A stretch of 7,085 bases of DNA from Nitrososphaerota archaeon (GTDB lineage: Archaea; Thermoproteota; Nitrososphaeria; Nitrososphaerales; CADDZS01). A program made the position numbers and the translations under genes. Shown in pieces: positions 4,597 to 7,085 of this stretch (position 1 is the first letter of the stretch; the number at the start of each line of letters is the position of its first letter). The stretch is taken from assembly GCA_027886795.1 (NCBI GenBank), contig JAPCJU010000059.1, positions 1 to 7,085 on the forward strand, in the 5' to 3' direction. The notes beneath the pieces were generated by a model that worked only from the letters and a program-made list of their open reading frames with translations, did not search any database and was not told where the DNA came from.

Positions 4597-5504
4597 ACCA
4601 TCATATCCCTCGCCGCAATCGTATTTGGAAACTCTTCACGCGCCTCTTTTACCAGATGGGATACACTCCTGTATCTGGCGCTGAAATGAGTCAGAATTAG
4701 TTGTCTTACTCTCGCCTTCCTTGCCAAGAGAGCGGCTTCCCTCGACGTTGAGTGCATGTTTTCAATCGCATTCTCTTTGTTTTTGTCGGAGTACGTGGAA
4801 TCAAAGATCAATACATCGGTGTTTTTGAAGAATTTTTCCAAGGATTCAGAAGGCCTAGTATCACCTGAAACCCCGATGCGCTTTCCAGGTCTAGACTCAT
4901 CCAGAACCTGATCCGGCGATATTTTTTTTCGGCTCCCGGGTAAAGCGACATTCTCGCCGTGTTGAAGTTTAGACCAGAGAGGACCTTCTGGAATTCCCAG
5001 CTTCTGCGCGCGGTCAGGATGAAATCTTCCGGGTTTTTCTTTTTCCTCAAACAAGTAAGAGAAAGATAATGTGGAATGCTCCGATCTAGTGGCGTGGACG
5101 CGGAACTTCGAATTTTTTTCATCAAATACGAGACCTGACTTTACTTCTTTAGCGAGGATGTCAAATGTCAAGCCGAATTTCAGGATGGCTTGGTTCTCTC
5201 TGATGAACTCGACAATACCCCTTGGCCCAAAAACCTTGACCGGCTTTTCTCTCCGGTTCATCGCCATTGTTTGGAGGATACCGAGCAATCCGACGACGTG
5301 ATCTCCGTGCATATGCGTGATGAAAATGTTGCAGTCCTTGTTGAAACCCAGCCCCGCGTTTATCACGGCTCTCTGGCTTCCTTCACCGCAATCGAAAAAA
5401 GAAATTGAACTCTCATGAATTATTGCAAGGCATGACAGGCCCCTCTCTTTTGTCGGAACAGCAGAGGAAGTCCCGAAGAAATGGATCTTGAACGAAGAAG
5501 CCAT
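4572..5504 (-). CDS. rnz: Ribonuclease Z (tRNA 3' endonuclease)
   Basis: This metallo-beta-lactamase fold nuclease cuts pre-tRNA at the 3' side of the discriminator base. With M1 at ATG 5504 it has 310 residues, normal for the short RNase Z form. Visible motifs (numbered from that Met) are FFGTSSAVPT at 9-18, DCGEGSQ at 38-44, the zinc site THMHGDH at 63-69, SEHSTLSF around H143, GDTRPS around D215, a family-typical FDSTYS at 234-239, MHSTSREAA around H251, and LTHFSARY around H273. A glycine/proline-rich exosite region lies at about 157-212. A TTG one codon upstream is also possible, but ATG with an AGGAGG site 8 nt away is preferred. The stop of the methyltransferase gene overlaps this ATG by one base (TGATG), implying coupled translation. 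Nearby cca, thpR and tRNA genes fit tRNA maturation. Confidence 0.95.
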   Translation of the reverse strand: MASSFKIHFFGTSSAVPTKERGLSCLAIIHESSISFFDCGEGSQRAVINAGLGFNKDCNIFITHMHGDHVVGLLGILQTMAMNRREKPVKVFGPRGIVEFIRENQAILKFGLTFDILAKEVKSGLVFDEKNSKFRVHATRSEHSTLSFSYLFEEKEKPGRFHPDRAQKLGIPEGPLWSKLQHGENVALPGSRKKISPDQVLDESRPGKRIGVSGDTRPSESLEKFFKNTDVLIFDSTYSDKNKENAIENMHSTSREAALLARKARVRQLILTHFSARYRSVSHLVKEAREEFPNTIAARDMMVYDLSTLS

Positions 5505-6523
5505 CAACTTCTCCTCCTCAAAACGCTAATTGCTCTCGTGAGAGTCCGATGGACGTACAAAAAATGCTCCTCGCAGAGCTCAAAAGCTGATTCATCATAA
5601 TCAAACTCGATTTCAGACGGACGCATGAGTACGCAGTATTTTGATCTTTTCAAGGTATCATCTGAAGCACTCAAAATTTCTGCTGCAGCTTTTGTAAATT
5701 CTTTGATTATCGTCTTTGTCTCTTTTCCCTTTGTGGAAGAAGCGCGTCCATAGGGGACATCTGTAGCGATTGCGTCGACGAATCTGAGTGGCAGATGAGA
5801 ATTCGTGGAATCAGCCCTAACGACTCCGCCGTTCTCTATAGAAAACCCCTTGAGGTTCATCTGGGCTCCTCGCGCAATCCATCTCGTCAGGTCAAATCCC
5901 AATGTATTGACGCCCATGAGGCAACTTTCTATCAGGAGGCTTCCCGTGCCACAGAAGGGATCGAGAAAGTATTCGTCCTCCTTGACTCTGGAAAGATTAA
6001 CGAGCAAGCAAGCCAATTTTGGAAAGATTGCCGACGGAAGGAAAAACTTTCTGGCTCTCGGCCTCCGTTGCCTCCAGGTGAAAGTCTTGAGCCCATCCTT
6101 CGACATTCCAAGAACCATTTCTCTGCCGGTACTTTCAAGCTGAAAGACAATATCGGGGTTTTCAAGTGAGACACTTGCATTGGTCTTTGCTTTGATTAGG
6201 GCGCCGAGGTCGGCGCAGATCGGCCTATCGAGTGTTTCACTGTCCACAACAAACGTCTTTCCAGTTTCGATAGTTTCCGAACCAATTATTTCGGAGAGTT
6301 GCTCTATTGATGATCCTTTTGACAGTAGCCAGCCCCCAAACCTGCAGTATGCACCCCTTTGATTTATCTTTGAGATCAAATTTGTATCGTTCAAGTCAGA
6401 ATGTATTATTCTGGTCGAAAGATTCTCGCAGATGGATGAGGGAGAGTAAGTCTCGACCAGAGCCCGAATTTCGGCGGAAGGAAAAGTGTAGTCCTCTCCC
6501 GAGAGTACGAAGATGGAGCCCAA
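5504..6523 (-). CDS. tRNA guanine-10 N2-methyltransferase (TrmG10/Trm11 family)
   Basis: A THUMP-domain plus Rossmann methyltransferase that transfers methyl from SAM to N2 of G10 in tRNA (m2G10 or m2,2G10). Starting at TTG 6523 it has 339 residues, the usual size. The N-terminus GSIFVLSGEDYTFPSAEIRAL is the family's NFLD/THUMP beginning. A THUMP-like region (RPICADLGALIKAKT to NPDIVFQLES) lies at about 100-131, the SAM-binding motif LDPFCGTGSLLIES at 187-200, and catalytic motif IATDVPYGRASS at 252-263. That last motif is usually N/D-P-P-Y; here the second residue is Val. An open frame extends to 6754, but those residues overlap prs in another frame and look non-natural, so the TTG start is chosen, 35 nt after the prs stop. 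No good ribosome site is seen there. tRNA-Pro in this window has G10, a possible substrate. Confidence 0.9.
   Translation of the reverse strand: MGSIFVLSGEDYTFPSAEIRALVETYSPSSICENLSTRIIHSDLNDTNLISKINQRGAYCRFGGWLLSKGSSIEQLSEIIGSETIETGKTFVVDSETLDRPICADLGALIKAKTNASVSLENPDIVFQLESTGREMVLGMSKDGLKTFTWRQRRPRARKFFLPSAIFPKLACLLVNLSRVKEDEYFLDPFCGTGSLLIESCLMGVNTLGFDLTRWIARGAQMNLKGFSIENGGVVRADSTNSHLPLRFVDAIATDVPYGRASSTKGKETKTIIKEFTKAAAEILSASDDTLKRSKYCVLMRPSEIEFDYDESAFELCEEHFLYVHRTLTRAISVLRRRS
5511..5518 (-). promoter_or_regulatory. Strong Shine-Dalgarno for rnz inside the methyltransferase gene
   Basis: AGGAGGAG on the minus strand (5518..5511) encodes the Arg-Arg-Arg end of the upstream protein and lies about 8 nt before the ATG at 5504. 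It is the clearest ribosome site in the window and favours ATG 5504 over TTG 5507. Confidence 0.7.
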
Positions 6524-6558
6524 GTCGCACGAAATCCAGCAAGGACGCTTCGTAAATT

Positions 6559-7085
6559 TTAGAGCATTTCGAAGTGAGATGCAATCAACGGAGAAACATC
6601 CACTTTGCTGTACTTGCTCGGAATGGTATTGGTCGCGACAAGTTCGTTGACGCCGGCTGACATTATCCTGTCGGCAGCACCTCCAATCAGCACCGCGTGG
6701 GCGCACACCGCAATAACTTTTCTCGCGCCGTATTTCTTCAATAGTTGAGCGCACTTAGCCACGCTCGCGCCCGTCGAAATCATGTCGTCCACTATTATTG
6801 CATCCCTCCCAGAAAGTTCTATCGTTTGTTCCTCGGTCGTCACTTCGCCGGTTCTTCGATCGCGAGACTTGTTGAACGACAGGTGCTCATATTTCAGCAC
6901 GGCGGAGAAAGCCTCGACCCTGGAGCTACTACCGAAATCCGGAGAGACCGCGATCGGTCGCTGAAGCTCGAAATTCTTTCCGATGTACTCTGCGAGTAGA
7001 GGGATTGAAGAGGTACTGTAAACTGGAAAGGAGAAAAGACTGAGCGCCTTCATGCTGTGGATGTCGACCGTCACGAGCCTCTTTA
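6559..7085 (-). CDS. prs: Ribose-phosphate pyrophosphokinase, C-terminal part (5' end beyond window)
   Basis: The enzyme makes PRPP from ribose 5-phosphate and ATP for nucleotide, His and Trp synthesis. About 174 codons are visible; the frame is open through the right edge (KRLVTVDIHS...), so the true start and roughly the first third of the usual 285-310 residues are missing. Motifs in order are TVDIHS, the VSPDFGSSSRV segment (family VSPD), the flexible-loop like RDRRTGEVT, and the PRPP-binding loop AIIVDDMISTGAS, followed by the normal C-terminal AHAVLIGGA and TNTI segments. Codon GTG at 7074 is an internal Val, not a start. It is upstream of and probably co-transcribed with the methyltransferase and rnz genes. 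The link to tRNA genes may be only operon housekeeping. Confidence 0.93.
   Translation of the reverse strand, partial: KRLVTVDIHSMKALSLFSFPVYSTSSIPLLAEYIGKNFELQRPIAVSPDFGSSSRVEAFSAVLKYEHLSFNKSRDRRTGEVTTEEQTIELSGRDAIIVDDMISTGASVAKCAQLLKKYGARKVIAVCAHAVLIGGAADRIMSAGVNELVATNTIPSKYSKVDVSPLIASHFEML

Noticed and set aside
6524..6754. N-terminal extension of the methyltransferase frame to 6754
   Set aside because: It overlaps prs in another frame, has Cys/Arg-rich unnatural composition, and the family N-terminus starts at the TTG at 6523.
1..7085. CRISPR arrays, insertion sequences, phage or defence genes
   Set aside because: No spaced repeats, transposase motifs, terminal repeats or attachment-site duplications were seen; apart from the left-edge frame the genes are core archaeal ones.

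Overview
The window comes from an archaeon, most likely a mesophilic member of the Thaumarchaeota (Nitrososphaerota) or a close TACK relative. The pointers are an archaeal class I CCA-adding enzyme, a THUMP-type tRNA G10 methyltransferase, an archaeal P-loop kinase of the UPF0200 type followed by a DUF54/COG1325 exosome-associated protein, TTG starts, and a tRNA gene with several bulge-helix-bulge (BHB) introns. The lineage is inferred from gene content; no database search was run.

Layout, left to right. (1) Positions 1-198 hold the N-terminal 66 codons of an unrecognised protein on the minus strand, cut by the window edge. (2) Positions 199-289 are non-coding and contain a strong imperfect hairpin. 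(3) Positions 290-444 (minus) encode a tRNA-Pro(GGG) that can be read only if three introns are removed: 17 nt at 24/25, 35 nt at 37/38 and 24 nt at 45/46. Its CCA end is encoded in the DNA. (4) A tight minus-strand operon reads thpR (TTG start at 3291), then cca, then a COG2112-like protein kinase. (5) Positions 3292-3552 are a divergent intergenic region with a candidate TATA box for the plus-strand pair. (6) The plus-strand pair is UPF0200 P-loop kinase plus COG1325 protein. (7) It converges, with a 25-nt 3' overlap, on a minus-strand operon of PRPP synthetase (5' end outside the window), tRNA G10 methyltransferase and RNase Z.

Theme. Most genes act on tRNA or RNA ends. RNase Z makes tRNA 3' ends and the CCA enzyme builds or repairs them. 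ThpR handles 2',3'-cyclic phosphate or 2'-5' linked RNA ends, such as those that arise in tRNA splicing. The TrmG10-like enzyme methylates G10, and a heavily interrupted tRNA sits beside them. The most notable observations are the triple-intron tRNA-Pro, whose three BHB folds compete for the same exon bases and so imply a splicing order, and an Asp-to-Asn change at the expected third catalytic carboxylate of the CCA-adding enzyme.
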